DNA of 64,000 nucleotides from Strongylocentrotus purpuratus (Eukaryota; Echinodermata; Echinoidea; Camarodonta; Strongylocentrotidae). The DNA is taken from the NCBI RefSeq assembly GCF_000002235.5, contig NW_022145594.1, forward strand, positions 20,055,390-20,119,389, in the 5' to 3' direction. The notes below the pieces were generated by a model. That model had not been told where the DNA came from and ran no database searches. It saw nothing but the letters and a program-made list of their open reading frames with translations. Positions within the stretch are counted from its first letter, which is position 1, and each line of letters begins with the position of its first letter. The position numbers and the translations under genes were made by a program. Positions 47,083 to 60,400 of the stretch are shown piece by piece.

Positions 47083-47365
47083 CAATCCAATCCAAAAGAT
47101 ATTTGATATAGCGCCTTTTCCTTTCAGTTACAAAGCGCTGCACACATGCTCGACAATGTTTGGGCCACTTAAAAACAAAAGTTAGACACTTCTCAGAGAT
47201 CGGCAAAGTATATGTAGGCTGGTAATAAAGTAATTTCTAGCAGAAAAGATGTGACTTGAGTAGTTTCTTGAACTGGTCAACAGATGAGGCCGTCTGCACA
47301 GCAGTAGGTAGTTGGTTCCACAGTTTTGCAGCAACCGATGGAAAAGACAATTCACCAGCACGCAT
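47083..47365 (-). pseudogene. L2-like LINE 3' end
   Basis: The minus strand encodes MRAGELSFPSVAAKLWNQLP and then SSVDQFKKLLKSHLF before TAG. This is the C-terminal signature of CR1/L2 polymerases. The 3' UTR follows (GCAGCGCTTTGTAACTG, GGCGCTATATCAAA) with a GGATT repeat tail at about 47100-47083, a tail type typical of L2 elements. It is 5'-truncated close to 47365. Confidence 0.75.
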
Positions 47366-48692
47366 TCAAAGTCTTATTTATTCTTTCATAAGATTGCAGG
47401 CCTACTAACCCCGGCCCCCACTCAGTGTTATTTAGGGTACGCGTATGCTCGTTCCGTCTTTTAGAAAGCACCCCCTTATCTGAGGAATGCCAATATTTCC
47501 GAACCCCCCTTTCGCTGGCTATTCGCGGGCTATTTGCGGGCTTTTCCTGCCTTGGAGACCCCCCTAAATACGGAAAAATGCTCAATGTACCCCCCCCTAA
47601 ATTCGGAATAATTTCTTAGGAGTCCAAAGAGATGAGAGAAAAAAAAGAAAAAAAAAACCCTTTTTAAAGAAATCTCCGGGTGAAAAGTCAAATACACCCC
47701 TTTTTTTTTGTTTACAATTCTTGGGCCGGACTTTGCCGCACGAAAAGTACCCCTTTACCGGACATTTTGGTAACACGCATGCGGTCATTCCGACCCCGGT
47801 GTGTGGGGGGGGGGGAGGGGCTACTAACAAACCCCTCAGGATTGGTTGATTTGTCTGAGAAGATTTTGTTTTCGGTCGCAATCAGTGACTTTACAAATCT
47901 TAGAGATTTTGCTTGTTTAGTTCGCTTGCTCACAGATCAATCTTTGGAACATCACACAAAAGTATGGCGCTGAGTAACTTCGGTCACGAGTGTGAAGAGA
48001 AAATCTTAAAGTTTATCCTTGATAATTTATAACCAAATTTAAATGTAGGGTACATATATATATATATATGTATACACCAATGCCTAAAAAATTGCAGGTT
48101 TAGCTTTAAAAAAAAAAATCGTTTAGTGTACTTACATTAGGTGCACGCACTCATCACTATTATCATAACGGAAGCTCACAATTGCAACGCGAAAACAGCT
48201 TCTTTCTTGTTTGTACACTGACTGTATGTATTTGCTTTTCTGGCAGAACCAACATCGCGAACTCTTGTTGGAGTATTAAATGTATTAAATGTAAATCGCA
48301 TGTTAGCTCATTATCATCAGAAACACGTGTAAGGTAAACAAAGCATACATAAAGCAAGGCACCCATACCCCTGCGTGAAGAGGCAGGTATAAACCAAAAC
48401 CTAAAATGCAGTCTTATGAGGCTTATTTTTTCCCACTTGAGCTCAGGACCCCCAGTATGAACTCATTTTCATACAGCCAATCAGAGCTCATCTTGTCAAT
48501 AACAAGCTTTACGCGTGCTAAAGATGCGAAATTCAAGAGTTTGCAGCATATTTCAATACCTGTATATATGCAATGGTCGAATATATATTTAATGGCGCCT
48601 CTTTAAAAAAGCTACAGCCTGTATAGAACTCGACACATGTTCGTACATACTGCTTAGAATATTAGACGCTGTGGATTTTTTTAATACATAAC
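47366..48692. other. Gene-free segment
   Basis: A G run lies at 47806-47818 and (TA)n at 48054-48069. The segment 47440-47640 has C-rich text (ACCCCCC) and short inverted motifs. No exon could be supported. Confidence 0.4.
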
Positions 48693-48746
48693 GGCCCGAA
48701 TTCACAAAGGAGGTTTGTCGACAAACCTCCTTTGTGATTTCGGGCC
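48693..48746. mobile_element. Minimal foldback (54-bp palindrome)
   Basis: Arms of 27 bp with one mismatch, GGCCCGAATTCACAAAGGAG and so on, meet at GTCGAC with no spacer. The outer sequence equals the terminus of the MITE at 41612-41833. Confidence 0.8.
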
Positions 48747-50238
48747 CAAGCGTCTGTGATGAAAACCTTGAAACTTTTGTTATCGACACAATGCCCAACG
48801 CTATTTTCCCACCTGCAGACCTACAAGCAAACACAAATGCAATACCGGCAGAACTGCATTCTCAATGACCCACATAATCCTCTGCTATTTGCAAAAAGTC
48901 GGTATAGATAATTGTGGAAGAAAGGACACTTTTTTCAGAATAAATTATGACATTCACTGTGAGAAAATTTTATATGTTAAGCGTATGTGATTTCAACCCT
49001 GAAAATTTTGTTTTCAACACAATACCCAAAGTATCCCTTTCATATATGGTACTCTGAGATTTAATAAAAACAACACAAATTTAAAACAAATTACCCGCCG
49101 AAACTTGATACTAGCTTAAAGGTTTTCTTGATCATATCTTTGAAATCATATAGACTATTTTGATATGGCAATGCATATTCTTACATCCTTAAACGACGAC
49201 TCCATGACAGATTTCGGGTCATCGGTTGAGTGAATACTAATTTTAACAAACAGAGATAAGAAATGACAGCGATTTCAAATTATATGCTTATACATGCTCT
49301 TAAAATTTATAGTTCAAACACCGATCCCAAATCCATCACAGGAGACTCACTTCAAACCACTCTGGCATTCGTCATTTGCTATCTACACACGTCCCAGACA
49401 TTTTATATCCTAAATTTTGCGAGGGAGAGAAGGGAGCGAGTAAAAAAAAAAGAAGACATTGTTAACTCTTATCATGCCACAGTGCCAGGTTGTTTTGGAG
49501 ATAATCTGATTAACGCGATGGTTCCATGAATAGCGACTGCAAAATACACAGCACAGTTAAATGAGCATGAAAAAGAACTTCTATTGCGAATGCTGCATTG
49601 CACGCACATGGCACTCAAGCGATAGCTCTTTTGCATGTACAAAGCACTATAACGATAGCGTGCATGCAGCCGTATGACATGCTATGAGTTAATACATTCA
49701 AAATATTATTTTGTAATCAACATACTAGTTAAAACGTGAACAAATGTGTGCGGGCAAATACATGAATTCCAAAACTCATGTATTCGGTCACCTCGATACA
49801 CGATTATGATGATATTCGGCGATTGCCCAGATGTTGCAAACGAGTGAGGGGAATGAGCGTGATGAAATAACGTTTTAGTATAAAAGATTGAAGATATATT
49901 TGCATACCTCGCTGTGAAATGGAAGGATACCTCGTTGCCCGCATAAATGGATGTACCCAGGCACTTGGCTGCCTGAAGCCAACTTGTTTCTAAATGTTTC
50001 CAGAGAGTGAAGACAATGATGAAGAAAGACTATTATTTTTTTTCAAAATATTATCGCCTCGTGAAATAACATACTCTCGCGGTATCTAACCTTCAGTTTT
50101 CATGAAATGAACGTTCTTTAATCAATATCTTTTGGATATAACATGATTTCTCTCGTGGTGCCTCTAAATGTTTTGCGGCACACCGCACAGTAGGCCAGGG
50201 AGGAACCAAAGTGCGCCAAAACTCATGTTTGCGGATTT
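48747..50238. other. Gene-free segment
   Basis: No exon, repeat boundary or array was recognised. Confidence 0.4.
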
Positions 50239-50688
50239 ATTTTTTATAAATCCAGAGGAAATGTTTAGATTTCCAGGGAATTTTGCTTAAATTTTATTAC
50301 CAACATTTTCTCTGATGTATAAGCCTTAAGTTGATACCAGATTTGGCTGCCCGATTCTGCCCGTTATTATGTAAGAGCCGTTTTCCTTGCAACATTCCCC
50401 CGAAAAATTGTGTTTATTTTGGTCCGCGGTGTCAGAACAAGTGTCACGCGCCCCCTCGCGCCGTGATTTATGACCACGAATCCTTCATGATTCAGCCGCG
50501 GACCCCCAAAACCCACATTTTTCGGGGCAATGTGGCAAGGGAAATCGGCTCTAACATAACAACGGGCTAGATCGGGAAGCCAAATTTGGTATCAACTTGA
50601 AGCTTAGACATCAGAAAAAATGGTGGTATTAAAATTTAAGCGGTACACCGCGGAGATCTAAACATTTCCTCTGGATTTATAAAAAAAA
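50239..50688. mobile_element. Foldback element with ~200-bp arms
   Basis: The left arm (TATAAATCCAGAGGAAATG...GTTGATACCA.ATTTGGCT.CCCGAT...GGTCCGCGG) is found inverted in the right arm, ending CATTTCCTCTGGATTTATA. The arms differ by scattered substitutions and small indels. The central spacer is about 55 bp (ACAAGTGTCACGCGCCCC...). It is non-coding. Confidence 0.85.
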
Positions 50689-50919
50689 TGGATAATTAGT
50701 CCATTTTTCAGTGAATTACCCTAGAATATATCATGAAGATTGTGTTTCTATTAATTTTAACCCATTCATTCAACAAAATGAACTATCAGGAATATGTGAG
50801 AGCAATTTCATATCAATAACTTAAAAATTTCATGTTGAATTGGAAGATTTATAAAATAAGTCACTTTTGCACTAAAACTGTGAATATGTAGGATTTTGCT
50901 GTTTGAAGTAGTAAACTTA

Positions 50920-51040
50920 GGCGCGGATCAAGGATTTCTTAGGGGAGGGGGCCTACCTTTTTTTTTTTTTGCTCCCGAAAATTTGAAAATCGCGCCTGCC
51001 GAAAATTCGCTCAGTGTGGGGGGGGGGGGGGGTACAGAAC

Positions 51041-51075
<35 letters not shown>

Positions 51076-51117
51076 CACGAAAATTTGAAAAACGCGCCGG
51101 TCAAAAATTCGCTCAGT

Positions 51118-51189
<72 letters not shown>

Positions 51190-51405
51190 AGTGAGCACAT
51201 TTTTTTTTTGTTTTGATCCTCAAAAAAATTTCAATTTGCACCCCCCCCCCCCCCTCCCCCCCCCCCCCCCCCACTTGAGCGCCAGGGGGGGGGGCCAACC
51301 CCCAAAAAAGATAAAAACCACGTGATTTTACATGATTTTTTTCTGAAGGGGGGGGGGCCTGGGCCCCCCGGGCCCCCCCCCCCCCCCCCTGGATCCGCCA
51401 CTGAT
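50920..51405. mobile_element. hAT-like non-autonomous element with expanded G/T tracts
   Basis: The ends TAGGCGCGGATCAAGG and, inverted, CAGTGGCGGATCCAGG look like hAT termini. Inside, two to three tandem units carry a T run, GCTCACGAAAATTTGAAAA, CGCGCC..TC.AAAATTCGCTCAGTG and a G run. The largest is an uninterrupted G run at 51118-51188 (71 nt). No clear target duplication was seen. Poly-Gly/Pro ORFs are artefacts. Confidence 0.55.
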
Positions 51406-53147
51406 AGAAGGTCATCATGAAATACTTTCGGCACAACTAGCTTTGAAAGAATTGCCAACAGTATCAGTTACATATATGGTGCTTCTTTGTTTCACAACGA
51501 ACATCTGAAAGATATATTAATGTATGTATGTCATCGTTTGACATGATGTATGGATAAATAGGACACTGTAATTGTTACTATTTTGAAATACACAGATAAG
51601 AATCTACAAACTAGAAAATCCTTTACAATATTTCTCCTTGTAATAAGATGTAAATGAATGAAATCAAAGGAATGTCTTCATGGAATATTTAAAAATAAAC
51701 AAAGCTTGTTCTCGTTCATATCTAAAAAAAAACTGACAATATATCTGCTCACACTAAATTTTGATGATTTAGTTAGTAGGAATGTCAGCCCCTTTTTATA
51801 ATGTTTGATGCAGAACAGGGCAACACAAATCTTGCGCATTTCTATAGGCAATACATCAAATTACTAATGATAATGATAGAGCTTTTATGTAGATCATTTC
51901 CACACTCCAGATTATTTTGTAGCACTTTGCAATCATAGTTCACATTTAACATTAATATTTCAGTATCTTATGTTGTCAGAAGAAGTTACCACTTAGGGCC
52001 TCTGTTTTCCGTCTCAGATACACTTTTGTGTTGTGATATCCTCACGATTAACAATTGATGATATGTTTGCATAAAAACAATAAGTACATATAAATATTGA
52101 TTAAAGAAAAATTGAGGGGTCAATATTGTGTTCTACAATAAAAACATTTTGCGAGCCATATCTTTAAAGTCCTACAGGCCATTCTCTAGAATAAAAACGG
52201 GTCAGGTAAAAGTTACAGCGAATACAGGATTCCTTATAAAAGTATCACAAATGTATTTGCTTTTGCAAATTATTCATGTACCTGTGTAAATACCATTACA
52301 TAGGGAATTCAACTTGATTTCCCTTTTACTTATATTACCATGCGAACTTATGCGAACTTACATTCTTTTTTTCTAAGGAAAGTTCTTTTCTAGTACGTAT
52401 AAGTATGATCACTATTAAAATATGTCAACATTACAATGGCACATTACATAATCTGAACATGGTTTCTATGGGCTATAGAAGGGGTAGTGATAAAGCTCTT
52501 GAGTTGATTGCTCCAAAATCTTTGTGATCTTGTTTGAAGTACTAAAAAGTGAAGTATATCATATGTACAGAATCAGGCATGATACTTTTGAAGCCAATGC
52601 AATTACTGATGACTTCATTTCAAAGTGCAGCAATATTTAATACATGTATTTTGTATCCATACTTCAGAATAAGAAAATATATATACAAAAATGCTGTGTT
52701 GACAACCAACAAATAATATATTACATAAATTTAAAATTTCATGCAAAACTAAAAATCATTTCAATTTCAAAAGCGATATGATTAGCAACCACTTGAATTA
52801 GTGTAAAGAAATTATTGCACAGCTAGGCTCGAAAAGATATGATGAACATACATCAAAGAAATATTACAAATACAATGTACTAGTAAAAAATAAAAAAAAA
52901 AACACTTTAAGCAGTGGCAATTACAAATATTTAAAGTTTGATGTGCTATCCTAGAAGTGTTACTATGTACATCAAAGCAGGAATATACATATACAAATAT
53001 ATAATGAGACTCGTTTTTTGTCTGAACATAGTTCAAACCCATTTGTTATAATCAATAGTTTAGGATTCAACCGCCTAACCTGCATATAAGATTTCTGGGA
53101 CCAAATTGTATATTGATATGGCATGGTAAAACACATTTTCAATGTCC
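51406..53147. other. Gene-free, A/T-rich
   Basis: No exons or repeats were recognised. It lies 3' of the death-domain gene. Confidence 0.4.
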
Positions 53148-53480
53148 ATTTTCCACAGTGGTATCCTAGTCGAATGGTTTGAACACTTACTGGAGACCCC
53201 AAAGTCTTAGGTTCGATATAACCCTGGCACAAACGTGTTTCCGAAGCAATGCATTTTATCTATATTGCCTCTTTCCACCCAGGTGTTAAATGGTACCGAG
53301 TAGAATACAAAAGTCATTGTAGTTGCAAAATGGAGCCTGGCTAGAATGCTCCCCAGGGAGTGGAGGATGTGCAAACATGGTGTGCGGGCAAGCCTGAATC
53401 AGATGTCAGGGACAATGATATTTCTGGCAAGCGGTTAGACAATGTAGAGGTATTATATGCGATATCAAACCAGAATCAGT
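53148..53480 (+). mobile_element. tRNA-derived SINE with LINE-like tail
   Basis: The head has CCTAGTCGAATGGTTTGAA (A-box region) and AGGTTCGATATAACCC (B-box region). The body is GCATTTTATCTATATTGCCTC...CACCCAGGTGTTAAATGG. The 3' part, GGCTAGAATGCTCCCCAGGG...GCAAGCCTGAATCAGATG, equals the 3' end of the LINE at 12644-16350. The terminal microsatellite is eroded. Confidence 0.7.
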
Positions 53481-54130
53481 ATTTATTTTTAGGAAAGTTG
53501 GTAAATTGCACAAATACAAATAGAGACAGGTGAATTTGAAATATATTTCATTGTACAATCACCATACATCATTACAAACCTGTCTATCGTTGGAAGGTAC
53601 TTTCAATAATAAGTTAGAGTAAATGTAAATGAGCCTTAAACAATGGATATGCGCAGTGAAGATCGACGTCATAATTGCTCTGTTCAGATGACATTCATAA
53701 TATGAATAGTCCTAAACTAAAGTGAGACTAGCAAGCAAAGTTTGTAATTGCTACAAAAAATAGGCATGATTAATGACCTGAGGCTGACATATAAAAGATA
53801 ATAGTGCTATTCGCTGGCTCTAATTTCGGGGAATAGGAATATTGACAATTAGTATTGCCCTTGAAAATCATATCGCCCTCATCTTACGACTCAGGGCTAT
53901 ATATTATGTTGTCTCCCTTTAAGGTCATAAAAAATGTGGAACTTTGATTAAGCTACGCAACCATTATACCGTACTATGAACAATCTATATACATGTTTAA
54001 CGGTAGAACAATGTATTCCTCAATAGAGAAGCATATATTTTGCATCTCATGAAGTACCTCATAGATGATGTTTGTTTTTCTATTGTACAAAACCTGTAAT
54101 TCGGCTTGGCTTCCTAGCCGCGATTGAATT
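53481..54130. other. 3' flank of the death-domain gene
   Basis: No gene is seen. The segment holds the sequence downstream of the stop codon on the minus strand, and a second possible polyadenylation hexamer (inverted TTTATT) lies near 53482. Confidence 0.4.
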
Positions 54131-54477
54131 TTATTTCCATAAACCATTACTACTACTACTGCTACTACTTCTACTACTACTTCTACTACTACTACTACAA
54201 CTACATAGCTCAACAGCAAGACGAATTTGACCAGCCTCCCTTAGAGCATACCTCAGGGCTTTACACTCTGTTGCCTCTGTTTGCTTCTTTCTCCACTTTC
54301 GGAACATTGACAGTGTACCCATGTATGATACTTCTGAATTCCTCATATTTGTGTCGACATAAAGTTGGATATCTTCTGGCTCGAAGCCAAGAGCCTTCCC
54401 GAGATCATCTATCTCATCACGCTTGACAACTTTTCGAGCAACAGTGGTCAACTTTACGTCAAAGTCTTCCTTTCTAC
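54131..54477 (-). CDS. Last exon: death domain and poly-Ser tail
   Basis: Acceptor ACATTTCAG, entering in phase 1 (G + GT gives Gly). The text DFDVKLTTVARKVV, DDLGKALGFEPEDIQ, MGTLSMFRKWRKKQ and ALRYALREAGQIRLAVEL fits the six-helix death-domain pattern, including the Trp of helix 5 and the final LxxAL helix. A (TAC)n microsatellite (read AGT/AGA) then encodes about 18 Ser/Arg residues before NGLWK and the stop. The hexamer AATAAA overlaps the stop codon (54130-54135). Confidence 0.85.
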
Positions 54478-57400
54478 CTGAAATGTTTCTTAAATGAGAC
54501 ATATTTAATATAAAGTATGTTAGTATGTTTCTAATTACATGTACTGACAACAGGGGGTTGCAGCAAAACATCCTAGCAAATGGCTACATGCACATTTAAA
54601 CCACAACAAAAACGCTATCACTTTCCTAGACCATTATATGCCTAGACGGGTATAGTGTGATGGACATTCTTTGTCCTCATCTCCTCTTAATTTGAAATGT
54701 TATGATTTTGATTTTAATATAATACTACATGCACCATTAGTAACAGTGATATTAAATTGTTAATTTTGTGTGAGTGAGTCTCTACTTGGTTTCAATTCAC
54801 AGCATACTAGCAGCTTGAGTTATATATTGGACTTTAATCATAAGAAATGTGAGCCCAGTTTCCCCTTCACTTCATTTACTGAAGTTTTTTTTGTTTCAAA
54901 TATAAATAACAATGTATATAGATAACAATAAAGTTGTTATCTTATTTTTTTAAAGCAAATTTGTTAGAGGCAAACTGCCCTCTTGCCCCTCCTCCTCCAA
55001 AGTCATTAGTGATTTCAGGTTTATACCTTCATATGCTTTAATCTCAGTCTGAATCTAAAAACCATGCTGAAAGTATTAAAGGTGGACGAAATTATCATAT
55101 AGCTTACTCCAGAGTTTCACCTGTTCTTCGTTGTGATGTTTGCAGTTTCTGTGAACTAGATGCAGCTTGCACTTTTCCTGCAATTTCGAGAACCAGGAAA
55201 AAGTAACGTTGAACTACATTTATTATTCATTATCTTATTATCTTATTATTCTGAGTGCTGAATTAAGTATACTGAATATTTTTGTAAAGGTAGAACACAA
55301 CTCCACAAGCATGTATCACCAATACAATTTCTTACATTTGGTATCAGGGCCAAACATTTTATTAAAAACTTCTCCCGGGTTAAATTACATCGCATTTCAA
55401 TTCACGGCTTAGAGAGTTTATTTGTGCTGATATTACATTATCTAAATTGTCAGAATAAAGAATAACTTGAAATCATATTATACCAGCGATCAATGGATCT
55501 TCATTTCTTGGTGTAACAATCAGCTTAGTTAAAATGGTATATCAGGTGAAAATTGTTTTAGATGGATTCATACTATCAAAGGGGAATCGTTCCCATCTAC
55601 AGTGACTTTTGTTTGTAGGGATTTAAGGAATGGACATCTTTTCAATTATTATCTGTGTTAATGGACACTGTTTTTACTGTGTTTTTTTCTCTGACTGACA
55701 CTGTATGCAATGAGACAGTAACTTTTTGTAAATGTTGAATCTCACACAAATATACAGTTTTAATGAATTTCTTTTAACTAATATAAAAGAAGAAGAAATT
55801 TCACAAATTAATTTGTAATCTTAACGACCAAACCTTCTCTTTAAACCAAATACCTTGATCTTGTGGAGAAGCTTTTTCTCTTCTGTCTTCCAATCGAAAT
55901 AAGAGATTGACTTCTTGTTTCTTATTTTGTCCTACTTTCATTGACACTGCAACACTATTTGACTGGTTGGGGAAGTCCAACTCAAAGGGCACACAAATCC
56001 TTGTTCCACTCATTAGTTTATCCAAGGAGACAACCTTTAAAATGAAATAATTGAACGGAGGTCACCAGAAGAGTACGTAAACAAAACTCCCTATTATTTT
56101 CCTATATCCGAGTCAATTATCTGCTCTAAACGTGTGTATTATACAGTTATTGACTGGCAGGGGGTGTAATATAACATTATTTGGACCGCTGAAGGGAGTT
56201 ATATTTCCCAAGTGGTTATATTTTCCCGAAGCGCGCAGCGCTGAGGGAAAATATGGTCACGAGGGGAAATATAACTCCCTTCAGGTCCAAAGAATGTTAT
56301 ATACCCCCTGCCAGTCAATAACTGTTATATTAGATAGCCCTTTTTTATGGGGGGGGGGTCCAAAAAAAATTTGCCCGAATTTTTTTTTTCCCTTTTTTTC
56401 GGAAATTACGGAAAAATAATCTGTCGAGATAGTTCAAGAAAGAAAAAAAAACCTTACAAAAAAATTTGGGGGAAAAAAAAAAAAAAAAAATTATCCAAAA
56501 AAGCATTTTTTGGGAAAAAAAAGAAAATGTGGAAAAAATAATTTCAAGGGAAAAAAAAAAATTCATGAAAAAAAAAATATTGAAAAAATTAAATGACCCT
56601 CGGTAATGGTGTAATGTGTGTAATTGGTGACATACAGTCCTCAAGAGGGCGACATGCATTGATTAAAAATATATTCATTTCACCAGCTGGTTAATATAAC
56701 ACCGAAAAGTGACCGGCCAGGAAAATATAACAATTTGGATCCTCACAATTGATATCACGTGACAAGCTCTGGACCAATCACATCTCGGTATCTGTCTAAG
56801 CTATCTAATATTAGACATTATTATCCTGAGCTTGGCTCCAGTAACCATTATGAGCAACTAGCTAGCATTTGGAAGAGTACGTAATTCCTATCATATACCT
56901 CTCTTTATAAATCTAGCCATCTGATTGGTCGAAATTGGAGTCGTGATTTTAGCCATTCCCATAAAGAAAAGAACAATGCCAGAAGCGATTAATAGTTCAT
57001 GAGTGAGATTAAAGATCATTATTGGTAGGATGAAAAGTAGGTACGTGGATGAAATGTCAGAGAAGCAATCGAGCTTTGTGCCTGGCAAAGGTACTAGAGA
57101 TCAATTTGCAAACATCAGGATGATTATAGAAAAATGTAGAGAACATAACATGCTTTTATACTTGTGTTTCACAGATTATGCAAAGGCTTTCGACTGTGTA
57201 GATCACAAGATGATGTGGGATGATATGTACAGAATTGGATTCCCAGCACACCTGGTGAAATTAATAACCAAGCTTTACGAAGATCAAGAAGCAGCTGTTT
57301 GGACTATTGTTGGTGATACTGAGTGGTTTCCGATAGAAAGATGTGTCAGGCAAGGATGTGTATTGTCTCCACCTATTTAATATTTACTCGGAAGATATAA

Positions 57401-60400
57401 TACGAACTGTGGCTGAAGGTTTTGAAGGCGGAGTGAAAATTGGAGGACAGAGAAGGCACAATCTCAGGTATGCTGATGATACAATTTTAATATGTACCAG
57501 CAGGGAAGAGCTGCTGGACATGCTGAGAAGAACAAAACGGGCCAGTTATGAAAAGAATCTCCTCTTAAACACACAGAAGACAAAGATATTAGTAATAGAC
57601 AGGAATCAAACAGATTTTAATGATTATATTTTGGATGGAGATAAAATTGCTGAAGTCCAGGATTTCATATACCTGGGATCACTTGTTAGCGCTAAAGGAT
57701 CAAGTGAGAAATTCGCAATAGCAAGGAATGCAACTCAGAAAATGCTGAATATCTGGAGAAGCCGGGGAATAAATAACAGTTTAAAGTTAAAGATATCACT
57801 GACATCTATATTTCCCATTGCTACATACGGAAGCGAGACATGGGCCATGACGAAAAGAGACGAAAAGAGAGTAGATGCGTTTGAAATGTGGGTGTATCGG
57901 CGAATACTGGGGGTTCCGTGGACAGACAGAAAAACAAACCGATGGGTACTGAACAAGCTCGATACAGAGATGTTGCTCAGAAAGTGTATTGTCAGAAGGA
58001 TACTGCAGTTTTTCGGCCATGTAGTAAGGAGAGATGGTCTTGGAAAGTCCCTTATAACAGCAACAGTGGAATCCAGGCGAAGGAGAGGCTTGGAGAAAGG
58101 GAGCTTGGGGGTAACTGTACCCCAATGTTTTTGTTACAAATGTTGCTAAAATACATGATTTTCAGGGTTTTTTTCTCAATTGTTTTTTCGAATTATACTT
58201 TTTTATGCGATTGTTGGAAAATTACACATTCTCAAATTTACAGTCAGGCACAAAATATGCTTATTTAGATGCCTTTATGTCAGGGCTTGCAGAACAGAGG
58301 GGCTTGGGGGCTCGAAGCCCCGAATTTTTATGAAAAATTATGTAAAAGAGAAAAAGAAAGAAAGAGAGAAAGAAAGCATGAGAGACCTGCCAATGTCACA
58401 AATAAGGTATCAAAATATGCTCATCTGACCATATTTTAATGCCTATAACCCCCTAAGCTTACGGGGGCATCGACCCACCCGAGGAACCTTAGGCGGGCCC
58501 CTGGATGATCATCTTAGCGTAATTAAATACCTAAAATTCCTAATCTCCTAGGGGCTTTGCCTCGTGGACCTCCCTAGTGCCCTGAGAAGGGCCCCTGGAT
58601 GCTCACCTGACCGTAATTAGATACCTAAAACCCCTAAGCTTACGGGGGCTCTTCCCCCTGGGCCTCGCCAAGGGCCTTGAGGCGGGCCCCTGGATGCTCA
58701 TCTGACCATATTTAAATACCTAAAAACCCCTGAGCGTCCAGGGGCTCTTCCCCCTGAATCGCACCAAGGGCACTTAGGCGGGCTCCCGGATGCTCATCTG
58801 ACTGTAATTAAATACTGGAAACCCCTAAGCTCCCGGGGCTCTTCCCCCTGGACCCCACCAAGGGCCCTAAGGTGGGCCCCTGGATGCTTATCTGACAGTA
58901 AACCCCTGAGCTTCCGGTGACTCCGTCCCTTGACTCCCGCCTCTACTCCACGCCAATATACGCTTCACTCGCTTTGCTCGCAACGCTCTACCTGATCGTT
59001 AATACCCCACATTCTGCGGGGCTAGTATGTAACATGTAAGAGTTTTGTTAATGCAGATTTGTTTTCCTGCTCCAAATCGTTTTTTTTTCTCATTACGCCA
59101 CTGCCACTAAAAGGTGAGCCCCCTGTAATGTTAAACCCCCCCCCCCCCCCCCTCTCCCCATCCCAAACTGCTCCCGGCGCGCCTGTCCACATGGCATTCC
59201 CAACAACGCTTTACAATTTGGACCACTAAACTTCTGTATTACTGCAGTACTCGCGACTGGCACCATTTGGCCATGACCGATTTTTGTTAATTGTTGTCAG
59301 TAACAGTGAAACTAGGCCCTAGGGGAAATTGTTGACATCAAGTCGACAATGTTACATCACTAGTTACATCACTAGTCCTTCGTTTTGAAAATTACAATAA
59401 GGCATTGGGATCGTATGGTGGCTATATACAGGTAGTATTTTATCACAACGATGTTCCCATGGTCGCCTTTCCTTGACATCAAATTAATGAAATAACATCA
59501 AAATCATAATTCTTTAGGTGAGAATGCTACATTTAGAGAAACTGTTAATATACTTGTTTAGTCCTTCTTGTTTTGAAATCGCAATTGATTTGAAGTTCAC
59601 ACGGCGACCACTTTCAGAACTCAACTAAAGGTATACCTATTTTAAATTGCTTACAATTAGGCACTGCTTTTTTGTCTTTACCAGTTAGCATCATGAACAG
59701 ACATCGAAAATAATATCCCTAGTAACATTCGTTTGTCTCGCAATGTATGGGCCTTGTTGAACATACATTGCGAGACAAACGAATGTCACTAGCGATATTG
59801 TTTTTTGATACTATATCCGCAATGACTAATATATTTAGCATCATGAACAGATATTGTGGTAGTCTTTCAGTCTCATCAGCGAGTTTGATTAGGCAACTAG
59901 ATATTGGCGCTTTATAAATTCCTGGATTGGATGGTCGAAGTTTGGGGGTGGGGTGGGTGTAGGGGGTGTTCCTTCAGCCTTCTTGATATCAAACTGATGG
60001 ACAGAAATCAGAATCGGATTCCCTGTAATTATAAATATATGTTATTTCATTGGACCCTGAGCACTAATTGCATTTATTTTGATTTAACAAAAATGGTGAC
60101 CAAAGTAGGCACCCTTTCTTACATCAAATCACTGAAATAACAACCGAAACCTATTCTCTATACCAGTTCATACCATATCTTTAGATAATTCCATTATTCT
60201 AGGACTTATTCTGAAATAAACAAATGATTGTAAGATCTTCTGACAGCCATTATTTATTTGACCGATACATATGTCGGCTCCAGAGGGGGTGGGGAGGGGG
60301 GGGGGGGTTGACATCCAAACAATTGAAAAACATCAGAATCACATTCCCTGGTCCTAAAACCCCCGTAAACATAGAAATCGTATTATCTTATTTTATCATT

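Noticed and set aside
50953-51458. Poly-Gly / poly-Pro ORFs
   Set aside because: They are products of G and C homopolymer runs inside a repeat.
57735-58125. Minus-strand ORFs of 73 and 109 codons
   Set aside because: They are shadows of the RTE reverse transcriptase on the plus strand.
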